DNA of 64,000 nt. Origin: Kolteria novifilia. Lineage in GTDB: Bacteria > Planctomycetota > Planctomycetia > Kolteriales > Kolteriaceae. A program made the translations under genes and the position numbers. This document shows positions 1 through 10,500 of this stretch, piece by piece; the first letter of the stretch is position 1, and each line of letters opens with the position of its first letter. Location of the stretch: contig CP036279.1 of NCBI GenBank assembly GCA_007748055.1, positions 186,001 through 250,000 on the forward strand. The letters are read 5' to 3'. The notes beneath the pieces are model-generated. The model saw only the letters and a program-made list of their open reading frames with translations, did no database searches and was not told the DNA's origin.

Positions 1-1531
1 TCTCGCCTGGGTAAGTGAGTCGCTTCTCGATGGCCTGGGCGATATCGCGGCAGGCCTTGGCGGCGTGCTTGTCACTTAGCTTCTGCGAATTGACGATGAC
101 GCGAATCTCGCGGCCCGCCTGAATGGCGTACGCGGCTTCAACCCCATTCTGCTCCGTCGCGACCGCTTCGAGCTCCTCCAAGCGTTTGACGTACTTCTCA
201 AGCGTTTCGCGACGAGCCCCGGGACGAGAGGCGCTGATGGCGTCCGCCGCGGCCACGAGCACGGTGTAGATCATGTCGACCCGAACATCGTCGTGATGAC
301 CGCCGATCGCGTGCAGGACGATTTCGTTCTCGCCGCAGCGTCGGGCGATGTCGGCGCCGATCTGGGGGTGGCCGCCCTCCATCTCGTGATCGACCGCCTT
401 GCCGACGTCGTGCAGGAGGCCGCAACGCCGCGCCAAGTCGGCGTCGAGCCCCAACTCGTCGGCGATCAGGCCGCAAAGCAACGCGACCTCGACGGAGTGA
501 TTGAGGACGTTCTGGCTGTAGCTGGTGCGAAACTTCAGCTTGCCCAAGAGCCGAATGAGCTTCTCGTGGAGGTTGGGCACTTCCGCCTCTTGGGCGGCCT
601 TTTTGCCGAGGTCGAGGATGTGATTCTCCATGTCGTCCTTGACCTCCGTCACCACCTCCTCGATGCGGGTGGGATGGATACGACCGTCGGCGATCAGACG
701 CTGGAGCGCCAGCTTGCCGATCTCGCGTCGGACGCTGTCGAAGGTGCTGACCACGACGATGCCGGGGGTGTCGTCGACAATCACGTCAACGCCGCTGGCC
801 TTCTCGAAGGCCCGGATGTTCCGTCCTTCGCGGCCAATGATTCGACCCTTCATGTCGTCGCTGGGAATATCGATCGTTGCGACGGTCGTCTCGGCGGTAT
901 ACTCCGGCGCGTAGCGCTGAATCGCGTTGGCGAGGATCTCCTTCGACTTCTGCTCGCAGTCGCGGCGAAGCTGCTCCTCGAACCGCATGACCCGTTCGCC
1001 GATCTCCTCGCTGAAGTCGTTCTCGAGCCGCTCAAGCAGGAGCTTCTCCGCCTGCGGCTTGGTCATCCCGGTGATTTTCTGGAGGACATCGCGCTGCTCG
1101 GCGAGCAGAACATCGAGACGTTGCTTGCGCTTTTCGCACTGCTCAACCGAGTCGGCGGCCTTTCGCTGGGCCGCTTCGAGGGTGCGTTCCCGCTTGGTGA
1201 TCGCCTCGAGCTTGCGTTCGATCTCCAATTCGCGATTCTCGACGTCCCGCTCGACGGCGCGCAGCTCCTTGCGCATTTCGTCGAGTTCCCCCAGGAGGGC
1301 TTCTCGTTCGCGCAGCGCCAATTCGCGGGCATCAAGCTGCGACTGTTTGCGGGTACTTTCTGCCTCGCGGCGGGATTCCTCGACGATCATGTCGGCTTCG
1401 CGCGTCGCCGCCGAAACGCGAAATCGGTCATTGTAGATCAATAACCCGAGGACAAAAATTGCGCCCACGCACGCCGTCGCGACGGCGGACAAGAGCGAGA
1501 CGATATCGAGCTCCACCTTTTTCCACCCCAT
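1..1531 (-). CDS. rny: Ribonuclease Y, 3' end cut by the window edge
   Basis: Membrane-anchored endoribonuclease that initiates mRNA decay (known for the family). Reading the minus strand from ATG at 1531 gives about 510 codons before the edge, close to the usual 520 residues, so only the extreme C-terminus is missing. Order: one N-terminal transmembrane helix, a long Glu/Arg/Lys-rich coiled coil, a KH domain with [15 protein letters not shown], then an HD domain with [10 protein letters not shown] followed by GGHHDDV. An in-frame stop lies a short way upstream of the ATG; CTG and TTG alternatives sit between. No clear Shine-Dalgarno is visible. The plus-strand ORF across this region is an antisense shadow. 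Confidence 0.95.
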   Translation of the reverse strand, partial: MGWKKVELDIVSLLSAVATACVGAIFVLGLLIYNDRFRVSAATREADMIVEESRREAESTRKQSQLDARELALREREALLGELDEMRKELRAVERDVENRELEIERKLEAITKRERTLEAAQRKAADSVEQCEKRKQRLDVLLAEQRDVLQKITGMTKPQAEKLLLERLENDFSEEIGERVMRFEEQLRRDCEQKSKEILANAIQRYAPEYTAETTVATIDIPSDDMKGRIIGREGRNIRAFEKASGVDVIVDDTPGIVVVSTFDSVRREIGKLALQRLIADGRIHPTRIEEVVTEVKDDMENHILDLGKKAAQEAEVPNLHEKLIRLLGKLKFRTSYSQNVLNHSVEVALLCGLIADELGLDADLARRCGLLHDVGKAVDHEMEGGHPQIGADIARRCGENEIVLHAIGGHHDDVRVDMIYTVLVAAADAISASRPGARRETLEKYVKRLEELEAVATEQNGVEAAYAIQAGREIRVIVNSQKLSDKHAAKACRDIAQAIEKRLTYPGE

Positions 1532-1605
1532 CAAGGCGGGACGCAGGCTCGATCATCGCGGCGAGGAAGAACGTCGACGTTGGGAGGATCGAAAGAGCTT
1601 CCGAC

Positions 1606-1998
1606 CTATTCGCAAAGTCTTGACCGGACGGATCGCTGCCGGCGCCATCCGTGCTCGGCACGGCGACTCCCACGCGTTCCCCAGGTCTGCCCACTTGTTC
1701 GGCCACCCATCCCATCGACCGAGCCTCGCGCGACGGGAATCGCGATGGGCTTGAGTGTCCAGGTGTACCGCGACGTTTCGCGAGGCCGCTGACCAAGATC
1801 GGTCAACCGGGCGGTCAGCATGATACCAGCGAAAGCCGTCAGCAAGCCAAGAACGATCGAGAGAAGGATCACGGCCACTCCAAGATGACGACGTAAAATT
1901 CCTTTAGAACCGCAACGAACCAGGCGGGATCGCGAGCGACCCTCGCCTTCGAGCGCGTCCAGACGTGACGCCTCTACTTGTCCGTTGACCTCATTCAT
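1606..1998 (-). CDS. Hypothetical single-pass membrane protein
   Basis: A 130-aa reading upstream of rny in the same direction, with a charged N-terminus, one convincing hydrophobic helix (VAVILLSIVLGLLTAFAGIM) around residues 41-65 and an Arg/Gly-rich tail without recognisable motifs. I chose ATG at 1998 with a GGGG run about 8 nt upstream; an in-frame GTG at 2013 is the alternative. The membrane segment argues for a real gene, but the tail has the composition of a random GC-rich frame, so it may be partly or wholly spurious. No function can be given. Confidence 0.35.
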   Translation of the reverse strand: MNEVNGQVEASRLDALEGEGRSRSRLVRCGSKGILRRHLGVAVILLSIVLGLLTAFAGIMLTARLTDLGQRPRETSRYTWTLKPIAIPVARGSVDGMGGRTSGQTWGTRGSRRAEHGWRRQRSVRSRLCE

Positions 1999-2013
1999 CC
2001 CCTCGCGCCCCAC

Positions 2014-2397
2014 TCATCGACGAAGATGAGAGAAGCTGCGCGGCGAAGGCCAACCCCCGAGGCGCCGATTGTTCCAATTGGGAAATCGTACCACGATGGT
2101 CACGACGTTCCAAACCAATTGTAGCGAACCACGCCCTCCCGCGTCACTCGGCCCGTCGTTAGATTCCCCCCTCCTTGGCTAACCGACGATCTTCACCAGC
2201 TCTCGTCCGCCCGTCTCCCCCGGTTCGGCCAACCGGAGCAGAGACTCCTCCCCAGGTGCCCCCACGCTTGCGTGACCACCAGGATCACGCTCGCGTGGGC
2301 ATGTAAGGGAAGGCCTCGTTCAACTGCACCATCCTCGAACCACCAAGAGGGGTGTCAGGGAAAAGGTTCGTCCGAGCCGTCATCCAGGGAATCGGCC
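2014..2397. other. Intergenic stretch without a gene
   Basis: No supportable coding frame. It holds one dispersed hairpin (2261-2299) between two minus-strand genes; nothing else recognisable. Confidence 0.6.
2261..2299. repeat. Dispersed hairpin repeat, family 1
   Basis: Arms CCCACGCTTGCGTGA (2261-2275) and TCACGCTCGCGTGGG (2285-2299) pair except at two adjacent positions, with a 9-nt loop. The core CACGCTTGCGTGGGCATG recurs at 10691-10745 and, diverged, at 36939-36967, always between genes. Confidence 0.7.
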
Positions 2398-3354
2398 TTA
2401 CAGCCCTTCGGTGATGTTGCCGTCGTTTCGCTCCCCCAACCACCGGAAGGTCGAGTAGTCGACGTTCTCGTTGAGGAAGAAGACCGAACCGTCGCCCATC
2501 AGGAAGTGAACGCCACCGGGATGCTTCGACGAGAAATTGACGATATGTGTCGTCTGACTCGGCGTGTGATGCATCGCCATCATGCTCATCATCGCGGGCT
2601 GCCCGACGTGGCCAAGGACCAGCGAGGCCGGTCCCTCGGTCATCGAGGGCATCATCATCATGCCCGCCGAACGATCGACGCCGGGCACGGCCGCATACCA
2701 GGTCGAATCGGACTCGACGACGGTACCACCGGTGCCGGATCGCCGTTCGTGGGAGCGTTCGCCCAGAGCCAGCGTCCGCGTCGTTCCGTCACTGATGTCG
2801 TTCAAGCGAACGCTGCTGTTGCGGTAGAACATGCCGGCGCCATTGGGATTGCCCGGATTCATCGTCGCGCTGCCGTATCCGATGACCCCGACGTAGTTGG
2901 CGCTGCCCAGCGTGTGGTCGTTGCTGCCGTCGTTGACGGTAAACGTCTTCTCGGCCCCGTCGGAGGGACACAGAAAGCTATTGAAGGCTTGGGCCGACGA
3001 CGTCGTGTTGACGGCGCTGGTGGCATCGGCCTCGAAGTCGATCTGGTTGTAGATCGCCTCTTGGTCGGTATAGGGCAACAGCATCGAGCCCCACGCGAAG
3101 CCCGGCCCGGTCTCCGCGCCCGAGTTGTCCGCCGAGGAGACTCCGCGAGCGATGTATCCCGGCGGGAAGACCAAGTGCGACTCGTGGTAGTTGTGAAGAG
3201 CGATTCCGAGCTGCTTGAGATTGTTCTTACACTGCGCACGGCGTGCCGCTTCGCGAGCCTGTTGGACCGCCGGCAGCAGCATCGCCACCAGCACACCGAT
3301 AATCGCGATCACGACAAGCAGTTCAATGAGGGTAAATCCGCGTTTGATGCGCAT
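2398..3354 (-). CDS. DUF1559 domain protein with type IV pilin-like N-terminus
   Basis: Planctomycete pseudopilin-like secreted protein; exact role unknown for the family. The 318-aa product starts [20 protein letters not shown], a prepilin cleavage and methylation motif (G/FTLIE) followed by the hydrophobic helix, then QQAREAARRAQCKNNLKQLG. The C-terminus carries the typical GGVHFLMGDGSV motif. Start chosen at ATG 3354 because GGAGG lies 9 nt upstream; in-frame ATG 3363 is too close to it. It stands alone, with no pilus assembly genes nearby. A second member lies at 60513-61523. Confidence 0.93.
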   Translation of the reverse strand: MRIKRGFTLIELLVVIAIIGVLVAMLLPAVQQAREAARRAQCKNNLKQLGIALHNYHESHLVFPPGYIARGVSSADNSGAETGPGFAWGSMLLPYTDQEAIYNQIDFEADATSAVNTTSSAQAFNSFLCPSDGAEKTFTVNDGSNDHTLGSANYVGVIGYGSATMNPGNPNGAGMFYRNSSVRLNDISDGTTRTLALGERSHERRSGTGGTVVESDSTWYAAVPGVDRSAGMMMMPSMTEGPASLVLGHVGQPAMMSMMAMHHTPSQTTHIVNFSSKHPGGVHFLMGDGSVFFLNENVDYSTFRWLGERNDGNITEGL

Positions 3355-3570
3355 CGCATCCATCCTCCATTTCTCAGGTGTTGGGCGTTGGTCTCGAGAC
3401 CGTAGCGAGCCGTCCGAAGGAAAGCTCTTCGCGTTTCGTGGGAACGCCGACCAACGGGAAAACACCCGGCGTGAGACCATGGCGACGGCCGAACGACCTG
3501 CCGCGGCGGAAGTCCAGTGACTTCGCGAACGACGGTGCGACCCATGGCGGCGTGCGAATTGTCGAGAAAC

Positions 3571-4242
3571 CTAACAAGCCCGAGGGGGAGGAGTGGGAGG
3601 ACGTGTCCGCCGGAGCGAACTCGATGACGGAACGGCACGAAGCCGATCCTCGGCGCGTGGGAGCGTCACCACCATCGGCGTCATCGGCGGAAGATCGAGT
3701 AGCCCGGTGACGATCATGACGCTCGACTTGCCACGGCAACTATTGGCGAACAGACCGATCACCATCCGCGAGCGATCGTCCGCGGTGCGCCGATGGGTAA
3801 CTCGTTGGCGATGTGAGTCCTGGCAACTTGCGGCGTCTGAGGAGTTCGTCGCACAGCACGGCGCGGACTCGCGCACCCGCGGCGCCTCGGTGGCGGAACA
3901 GCAGGACGCGGTCTCGACCGAACAGCACGAACCGCTCGCATTGGGCCTCGGCGCCGTCGGCAGTCCCATGCGACGAGCCGCCTCGATCGCGACCGCGGGG
4001 AGGGGAATCTGCTTCTCGTGAGCCCAGCGAATCTTCTGCTCTAGACTGAAACAGCAACAGTCACCCGACCAGCACTGATGCGCGGTCAGGCAGCCGCACG
4101 GGCGGAACTCACACGGATAGGGCTGCGACGCGATCCGTTCGCCGTCGCCGCGAAGGTCGGGCAGCGGCAAGCCGATCACGCTCGCGAGCAACCCCGCCAC
4201 GCTGGCAATGACGACAACGATTCTCGACCGGCGCTGGAACAA
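3571..4242 (-). CDS. Cys-rich secreted protein of unknown function
   Basis: A 223-aa product with an N-terminal hydrophobic segment (VVVIASVAGLLASVIGLPLP) likely to be a signal peptide. Residues 40-75 hold a compact Cys cluster, PCEFRPCGCLTAHQCW and GDCCCF, followed by an amphipathic stretch; further CC pairs occur in the middle. The pattern resembles Cys-rich 'PCGC..QCW..CCC' proteins annotated only as hypothetical elsewhere (from memory). The start is TTG 4242 with AGGGA 8 nt upstream; no ATG is available in frame. The Cys arrangement suggests metal binding or disulfides (inference). Confidence 0.7.
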   Translation of the reverse strand: MFQRRSRIVVVIASVAGLLASVIGLPLPDLRGDGERIASQPYPCEFRPCGCLTAHQCWSGDCCCFSLEQKIRWAHEKQIPLPAVAIEAARRMGLPTAPRPNASGSCCSVETASCCSATEAPRVRESAPCCATNSSDAASCQDSHRQRVTHRRTADDRSRMVIGLFANSCRGKSSVMIVTGLLDLPPMTPMVVTLPRAEDRLRAVPSSSSLRRTRPPTPPPRAC

Positions 4243-4377
4243 GAGGGCGATCCCTGGTGGGGAATGAGAACGACGTTCGTTCGGAGCTAAGGAAATTGTA
4301 TGTCGCTCGGGCTCGCGTGCCCAGTCGATGGACGCTCGTCGATGACTCCAAATGACTCAGCGACGATGCGTCTCTCC

Positions 4378-5349
4378 CTACAAGCTCTCGGCGATCTGGC
4401 GCGCGAAGTAGGTCAAGATCACGTCGGCGCCGGCCCGGCGAATACTAAGAAGACTCTCCATCACCGCGCGTGACTCATCGAGCCAGCCGCGCTCGCAAGC
4501 CCCTTTGAGCATCGCGTACTCGCCGCTGACTTGGTAGGCGAAGACCGGCAACGTGGTCGCTTCGCGAATCCTTCGGATCACGTCGAGGTAGGGGCCCGCG
4601 GGTTTGACCATGACCATGTCGGCCCCTTCGGCCTCGTCGAGACGCAGCTCGCGAAGGGCTTCGCGCGCATTCGCGGGATCCATCTGGTAGGTCTTCTTGT
4701 CGCCGAAGCGAGGGGCCGAGTCGAGAGCGTCGCGGAACGGACCGTAAAAGGCTGATGCATACTTCGCGGTGTACGAGAGGATCGAGACATCCTGAAATCC
4801 CTCGCTATCGAGGGCGGCGCGGATCGCGGAGACACGACCATCCATCATGTCGCTGGGAGCGACGATGTCCGCTCCGGCCCGGGCATGGCAGAGCGCCTGC
4901 TCGGTCAATACCGCGACCGTCTCATCGTTGAGGATCGTTCCCTCGGGCGAGACGATGCCGTCGTGCCCATCGCTTGAGTAGGGGTCGAGGGCGACGTCGG
5001 TCAGGATCGTCAGGTCGGGCCATTGCGACTTGAGCCGCCGAATCGTGTTGGGAACGAGTCCCTCCGGATTGCTCGACTCTTCGCCGCGCGATGTCTTTAG
5101 AGACTCGTCGATCGCGGGGAAGAGGATGATCGAGCCGACACCCACGTGGTGCGCCGCCTCGACCTCCTTCAGCAGTCCATCGGGGCTCCAGCGGTGGCAC
5201 CCCGGCATCGACGCGATCGGTTGATCGTCACTCCCTTCGTGAATGAAGAGCGGGTAGACCAGGTGTTCCCGACCCAAGTGGGTTTCCCGGCAATAGCCGC
5301 GAATGGTGGCCGATTTACGATTGCGCCGGGGGCGTTGAGTGGGGTGCAT
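4378..5349 (-). CDS. hemB: Delta-aminolevulinic acid dehydratase (porphobilinogen synthase)
   Basis: Condenses two 5-aminolevulinate molecules to porphobilinogen in haem biosynthesis; cytoplasmic. The product has 323 aa, normal for the family. The Schiff-base lysines are visible in LSYTAKYAS (K196) and MVMVKPAGPY (K249). The metal loop reads DVALDPYSSDGHDG (118-131), without the Cys triad of zinc enzymes, so this is the Mg-type active site known from Pseudomonas-like enzymes. Start chosen at ATG 5349, preceded by AAGGA at 8 nt; in-frame ATG 5382 is an alternative. Monocistronic; divergent from the CBS gene. Confidence 0.96.
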   Translation of the reverse strand: MHPTQRPRRNRKSATIRGYCRETHLGREHLVYPLFIHEGSDDQPIASMPGCHRWSPDGLLKEVEAAHHVGVGSIILFPAIDESLKTSRGEESSNPEGLVPNTIRRLKSQWPDLTILTDVALDPYSSDGHDGIVSPEGTILNDETVAVLTEQALCHARAGADIVAPSDMMDGRVSAIRAALDSEGFQDVSILSYTAKYASAFYGPFRDALDSAPRFGDKKTYQMDPANAREALRELRLDEAEGADMVMVKPAGPYLDVIRRIREATTLPVFAYQVSGEYAMLKGACERGWLDESRAVMESLLSIRRAGADVILTYFARQIAESL

Positions 5350-5624
5350 GCGGGCTTCCTTCTCGAGCTTGACCCCATTCATGCTACCAACCGGGCGGGT
5401 GACGTGCAGCCAATTGACGACGCGGGCAAGCGCCGGTGACCGACAAAAGTTGGCCGGAATCGCGTAGCTGGGGGTAGAATAGGAGCGGTTTGATCTCGGC
5501 GTCGTCGCTCGCAAGCCTCCCCAGGGGCAAGGAGCGACTGGGAACTGCGAGACGTTCGTTCTCGCGACCGCGACCTCTTCGCGACGCCGCGATGTCCGAC
5601 CTGCTGTCGTCAAGGAATCACGTC

Positions 5625-6098
5625 ATGTCCAAACCCTTCCTCGCGAAAGACATCATGGTCACCTCCCTCGTCACGCTTTCTCCGAAGATGGATGTGTACG
5701 AGGCGATCGATGTCCTGCTGCGTCACAAGATCTCCGGCGCCCCTGTCGTCGACGAGAAGAACCACCTGCTCGGCGCGTTCTCCGAGCGCGGATGCATGGC
5801 GGTCATGATTCGCGGCGCCGTCGACGTCCTCCCCTCGGCCGAGGTCGAGGCCTTCATGCAGCCGCGCGACGACGTCGAAACGATCACCGAGGAGACCCAC
5901 CTCCTGACGATCGCCCAGATCTTCATCAAGACGCACGCCCGACGGCTCCCCGTCCTTCGCGGGGAGAAACTCGTCGGCCAGGTCAGTCGTCGCGATGTCG
6001 TCAAGGCGGCGCGGGAACTGATCCACGACGCCCCGGAAGCCAAGTCGGCGTTTCTATACCTCAGCGCGATCAACGAACGCCAGCACGCTCCGATCTGA
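5625..6098 (+). CDS. CBS-pair domain protein
   Basis: A 158-aa stand-alone protein made almost entirely of two CBS domains: the first begins near AKDIMVTSLVTLSPKMDVYEA with the strand HKISGAPVVDEKN, the second near EAFMQPRDDVETITEETHL with ARRLPVLRGEKLVGQVSRRDV. CBS pairs bind adenine nucleotides and usually regulate a partner (family knowledge); no partner is fused here. Start at ATG 5625, with AAGGA 8 nt upstream; the longer in-frame extension to 5490 lacks a credible start signal and is not conserved-looking. Divergent from hemB across 275 bp that should hold both promoters. Confidence 0.88.
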   Translation: MSKPFLAKDIMVTSLVTLSPKMDVYEAIDVLLRHKISGAPVVDEKNHLLGAFSERGCMAVMIRGAVDVLPSAEVEAFMQPRDDVETITEETHLLTIAQIFIKTHARRLPVLRGEKLVGQVSRRDVVKAARELIHDAPEAKSAFLYLSAINERQHAPI

Positions 6099-6388
6099 CC
6101 GACTACCCAGCGAACGCATGCTGGGCATCTTCTCGACCCATCCCAACGCGACGCGGACGCGCCCCTTCGCCAAGTTCTCCGCGTCGCCTTCTTCGCGCTC
6201 TTCGCCTCGTGCCATTGAGATTGACCCGAAGAGCGACCGCGCCTATGCGTGGCCCGTAGTCTCTTCGCGTCCCCGCTGGGGGGACTCGGGGACCGGATCA
6301 CGACGGAACGTATCGCCGGAGCAAGAGTCTGGAGCGGACCGACGAGCGACGATGGAGATGGGCATGCTGGGCGATCCTTCTTGCCGGC

Positions 6389-7570
6389 TTGCTCTTTCGC
6401 TTGGCGCTGGCTGAGGCCGCCCTTCGATGGGCTCCCGCTCCCTTTGCCGACAGCGAGCTCTACGAAGCCTACGCCCGTCGGATCTACGAGGGAGAGCCCT
6501 ACCGGCTCGGTGAGACCGCCGCGATCCGAACGCCCGGCTACCCCGCGCTGATCGCGGGCTGCTGGTGGATCGCGGGTGGACAACACCTTCGAGCCGTGCT
6601 GTGGGCGCAGGCCCTTCTCGGGACAGTGACGTGTTGGTTCGTCCTCGCGATCGGCAGGGAATGCGAGCGCATGGGCTTCCCGCGCGGCACCGCGCTGCTC
6701 GCGCTGCTCGTGGCGGCGCTCGATCCGTACGCGGCCTTGCTCGGTGCGGTCGAACTCTCGGAAACGGCCTTCACGATGCTGCTGATGGCGACGGCTTGGC
6801 TGGCGATACGTCACTTGGATCGCCCCTCGTTCCTCGCGGGAGCGGCGATGGGGGTCCTGGCGGGATTGGCCACGTTGGTACGTCCGAGCGTCTTGTTGCT
6901 GACCCCACTCTCGGCCAGTTGGTTCCTGGGAGCGACGCATCATCGTCGGGCGTCGCTGACGACCCTCGTGGGATCCCTCGTTGGGCTCCTCCTGACGATG
7001 GCTCCTTGGATCGTGCGCAACGCGTTGGTTCTCGGGGCATGGGTGCCGACGACGACCAACGTGGGGGAAAGCCTCTACGACGGCGTCGGCCCCCAGGCCA
7101 CGGGTGCTAGCGACATGCGGTTCAAAGTCGAAGCGGACCTCGCCGGCATGAACGAGTTGGAACAAGATCGCTACTGGCGCGACGAGTCAATCGAGGCGAT
7201 GCGCGCCGAGCCGCTTCGGGTCGTCTCACTTTCGGCGATCAAACTGTGGCGGTTCTGGTCTCCGTGGCCGAACGCCGCGCAGTACCAGCGACCGTTGCCG
7301 ATAGTGGTGGGGACGCTGGCGTCGGTCCCGATCTACGGGCTCGCGCTGGTGGGGATCTGGAGTCAACGCCGTCGCTGGCGGTTGATGGCGCTGTGTCTGT
7401 TGCCGGCGGTCTACTTTTCACTGTTACACATGGTTTTCGTCAGTTCGATCCGCTACCGAGTTCCGGCGATGCCCCTGGTGGACATCCTCGCCGGAGCGGG
7501 AGCGGTGGTCTTGTACGCCGCTTGGTTTCAGGCCGCGGGACCACGAACGACGCCGGTCCAGGAAGGGTAG
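6389..7570 (+). CDS. GT39/PMT_2-type polytopic membrane glycosyltransferase-like protein
   Basis: At least 393 aa with about nine hydrophobic helices. After the first helix comes FADSELYEAYARRIYEGEPY then IRTPGYPALIAG, matching the acidic first periplasmic loop of PMT/ArnT-like transferases, which move sugars from polyprenyl phosphate carriers onto acceptors in the envelope (family knowledge). The start is uncertain: TTG 6389 clips the first helix, and the open frame continues upstream to 6260 with hydrophobic residues (AILLAGLLFRL) but no ATG, GTG or TTG; a CTG lies at 6329. Only 7 nt separate its stop from the next gene, so the two are probably cotranscribed. Confidence 0.75.
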   Translation: MLFRLALAEAALRWAPAPFADSELYEAYARRIYEGEPYRLGETAAIRTPGYPALIAGCWWIAGGQHLRAVLWAQALLGTVTCWFVLAIGRECERMGFPRGTALLALLVAALDPYAALLGAVELSETAFTMLLMATAWLAIRHLDRPSFLAGAAMGVLAGLATLVRPSVLLLTPLSASWFLGATHHRRASLTTLVGSLVGLLLTMAPWIVRNALVLGAWVPTTTNVGESLYDGVGPQATGASDMRFKVEADLAGMNELEQDRYWRDESIEAMRAEPLRVVSLSAIKLWRFWSPWPNAAQYQRPLPIVVGTLASVPIYGLALVGIWSQRRRWRLMALCLLPAVYFSLLHMVFVSSIRYRVPAMPLVDILAGAGAVVLYAAWFQAAGPRTTPVQEG

Positions 7571-7577
7571 GTGCACC

Positions 7578-10500
7578 GTGTTGGCACGATTCCGCCGTAC
7601 GGTCGTGATGCTCTTTTGCCTTGTCGTCTTCGGGGCGGGGGTTTTGGCGTGGTACGTCTACCTCCACTACACCGATCCCGAAACGCTACAGCGTCTGACG
7701 CTGGGGGCGATCCGCAAGACCCTCCCGGGGGCCGAAGTCACCCTCGATCGCGTCGAGGGCCATCCCCTCTCGAGCGTCGTGTTGCGCGATCTGGTCGTCA
7801 AGCTCCCCGATGACGACGGGAAACAGCAAGACTTCCTCGACTTTAGCGCTCTTTACGTCCGCATTCGCCGCGACCTGCTCCTCGACGGGGAATTCCGCGT
7901 CCGCCGCATTGTCATCGAGAAACCGACGCTCCGGCTCCGGGAACTCGACGATGGAAGCTGGAACGTCACGCCTTGGCTTTCCGACAAACCGATCATCTTT
8001 CCGACGGAGATGGCGGTCGACGTCCGCGACGCCCGGATCTCGGTCGAGTTCTCCTCCCACGCGATCAAACCGATCGAACTGACCGGGGTCGACTTGCACC
8101 TCGATTGCAAGCCACCAAGCGATATCGTCTGGTCGGCCCAATGCCTAATCGACTCCATCTTTCCGCTGCAACTAAGTGGAACCGCCGACGGCGCGAAGAA
8201 ATCCGCGAAAGGGACGATCGCCAGCGATGGCCCTCTCGACCTCGCCGGGCTTCGCAAGGCCCAACCGGCCCTCATCGAAGCGCTCCTGAGCCGACCCGAA
8301 ACGCTGTCGGGAAAGATCGAACTCCAAGCGAAGTTCTCCGCCGCCAAGCATGTCGGCGGCCCCGATAACGGCCCGGGCGGATCGTTGGCCCTCGCGGGAA
8401 AACTGACCGAGGGGGCGATCGACGATCCCCGGCTCCCCTACCCTATCTCGGGCGCGAGCGCCTCGTTCCGCGTCGACGCGACCGGCGCACGCGTCACCGA
8501 CTTCGAATGCAAGATGGGCCCAATGACGGCCAAGCTCACCGGCTCGGTTCCCAACTGGGACACGAGCAACTGGCAAGCCGAAGTCCGCGTCGAGCATCTC
8601 CCCATCTCTCACGAGATCTACCGGATGCTTCCGGAGTCGAAACAGAAGCTTCTCGACGAGTACAACCCGACCGGATCGGTCAGCGTCGTCGGCAAGATCC
8701 TTCCTGAAGGCGGGACCCACGTCTTCCACGGTAGCGTCAGCGGCCGCAACCTGACGATGACCTACGATCGGCTCCCCTTCACCGCCACCAACGTCGACGG
8801 ACGAGCGACCTTCAATACGGACGGCACCGTCTCCCTTGATGCCCGCGGGCTCACCGGCAAGGCTCCCGTCGAACTGCACGGGTCTCTCTCCGATGTCAAA
8901 CCGGGCGCGGCGATCGACGTGACGATCTCGGGAACCGACCTCCCGTTGGACGAACGACTCCGGCGCGCGTTGCCGCCCAATGTGCAAGCGATCGCCGAAC
9001 GTTTCCATGGAACAGCCCACGCCGATTATCAAGCGCGGATCACGCGTCCCAAGGGAGCCGAGAAAGCGACCTTCCAGATCGAAGCCGATGTCGAGGATCC
9101 GCGTTGCCTGTGCGACTGGTTCCCCTACCCGCTCGACGACGTTAGCGGACACCTTTCGATCTCTCCCGAACGGACCGTCTTTCGCCAGTTCGTCGGTCGT
9201 AGCGGCGAGGCCTCCGTGCGCATCGATGGCCAGACGATCAAGACGACCGACGGCGTCCACGTCGAAGTCCACGTGAAGGGCTACCAAGTTCCGTTCGACG
9301 CCAAGCTCAAGCGGGCCCTCCCCCTCGATTGGCACGCCGCCTGGGACCAGGTTCAGCCGGAAGGAACGGCCAACCTCCAGTACGACTTCGCCAAGCCACC
9401 CGGCGAGGAGGCACGCGTCGAGTTCGAGCTCGATCCGGTCAAGGCGGCCGTTACCCCAGCCTCGTTCCCCTATCGATTCGAGGACCTCAGTGGCGTTGTT
9501 CGCTACGCCGACCATACCGTCCGCTGGGAAAAGATGACCGCCCGGCACGGCGACGCTCCCTGGTCGTGCACCGCGGGCCAGATCAACATCCTCCCCGATG
9601 GAGGACGGCTGCTCCTCGACGGCGTCATCTGCCCGGCACTCGTCTTCGACGACGACCTCCGCCAGGCGCTTCCCGTCGACGACCGCGTCGTTTTCGACTT
9701 CCTCAAGCCGGACAAGCCGGGGTCCCTGAAGATCAAGCACGAGAGCATTCGCTGGTACGACAATCCGAACCAACCACTCGAAAGCTCCGTCGACATGAGC
9801 CTCGGGTTCGAACGTGCCAACTTGATTCCCTCCGTGGGCCTCACCAATGTCACCGGCACCGCAACGATCGTCGGCAGCTCGATCGGCGACGACCACCAGG
9901 TCCAAGGGAACATCTACCTTCAAGAAGTGACCGAGACCGGATTCCGCGCGACCGACGTCTCTTGCCGCGTCGAAGGCAAGGGGGACGAGATCTGGGTCGA
10001 GAACATCAAGGGAAATCTCTACAGCGGCCAACTGCACGGACGGGTCTGGGCGTCGTGCGGCGACGTCCCGGCCTATAAGTGTCGACTCGACGTCTTCGGG
10101 GCCAGCTTTGGTCAGTACGTTCGTGAAACCTGGCCCAACGGACCGGCGGTCGACGGCCTGGTCAACGCGAGCCTCGTCTTCCAGGGCGAGGGAGCCACGA
10201 TTCACCAACTCAATGGCGACGGCACCATCAACATGCACAACGCCGACATCTATCGGCTGCCGTTGCTCTTCGATCTCTTCGACTTCTTGAGCCTTCAGAT
10301 GCCCGACGGGCAGGCCTTCGAAACCGCCTCGGCGACGTTCAAGTTCCGCGACCGCCTGCTACTCGTCGACAAGTTCGAACTGATCAGCCCCTCGGTGAGC
10401 CTCTTTCTCGTCGAGAAGCAGGGACGTATGAATCTCGAAACGAGCGACATCGACATGAGGCTCGGCGCCCGCTGGGCGCGGGGACGGCTTCGCATTCCCG

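Noticed and set aside
293-1444. 383-aa plus-strand ORF
   Set aside because: Antisense to RNase Y, whose KH and HD motifs are unmistakable on the minus strand; the plus reading has no family features and reflects GC-rich codon bias.
5490-5624. N-terminal extension of the CBS protein
   Set aside because: No ribosome-binding site, Arg/Ser-rich filler sequence; the ATG at 5625 has a good one.
5723-7165. 480-aa minus-strand ORF
   Set aside because: Runs antisense across two well-supported genes (CBS pair and GT39-like) and is Arg/Gln/Gly-rich without any motif.
8172-10238. 688-aa minus-strand ORF
   Set aside because: Antisense shadow of the AsmA-like gene; no motif, no ribosome-binding site.
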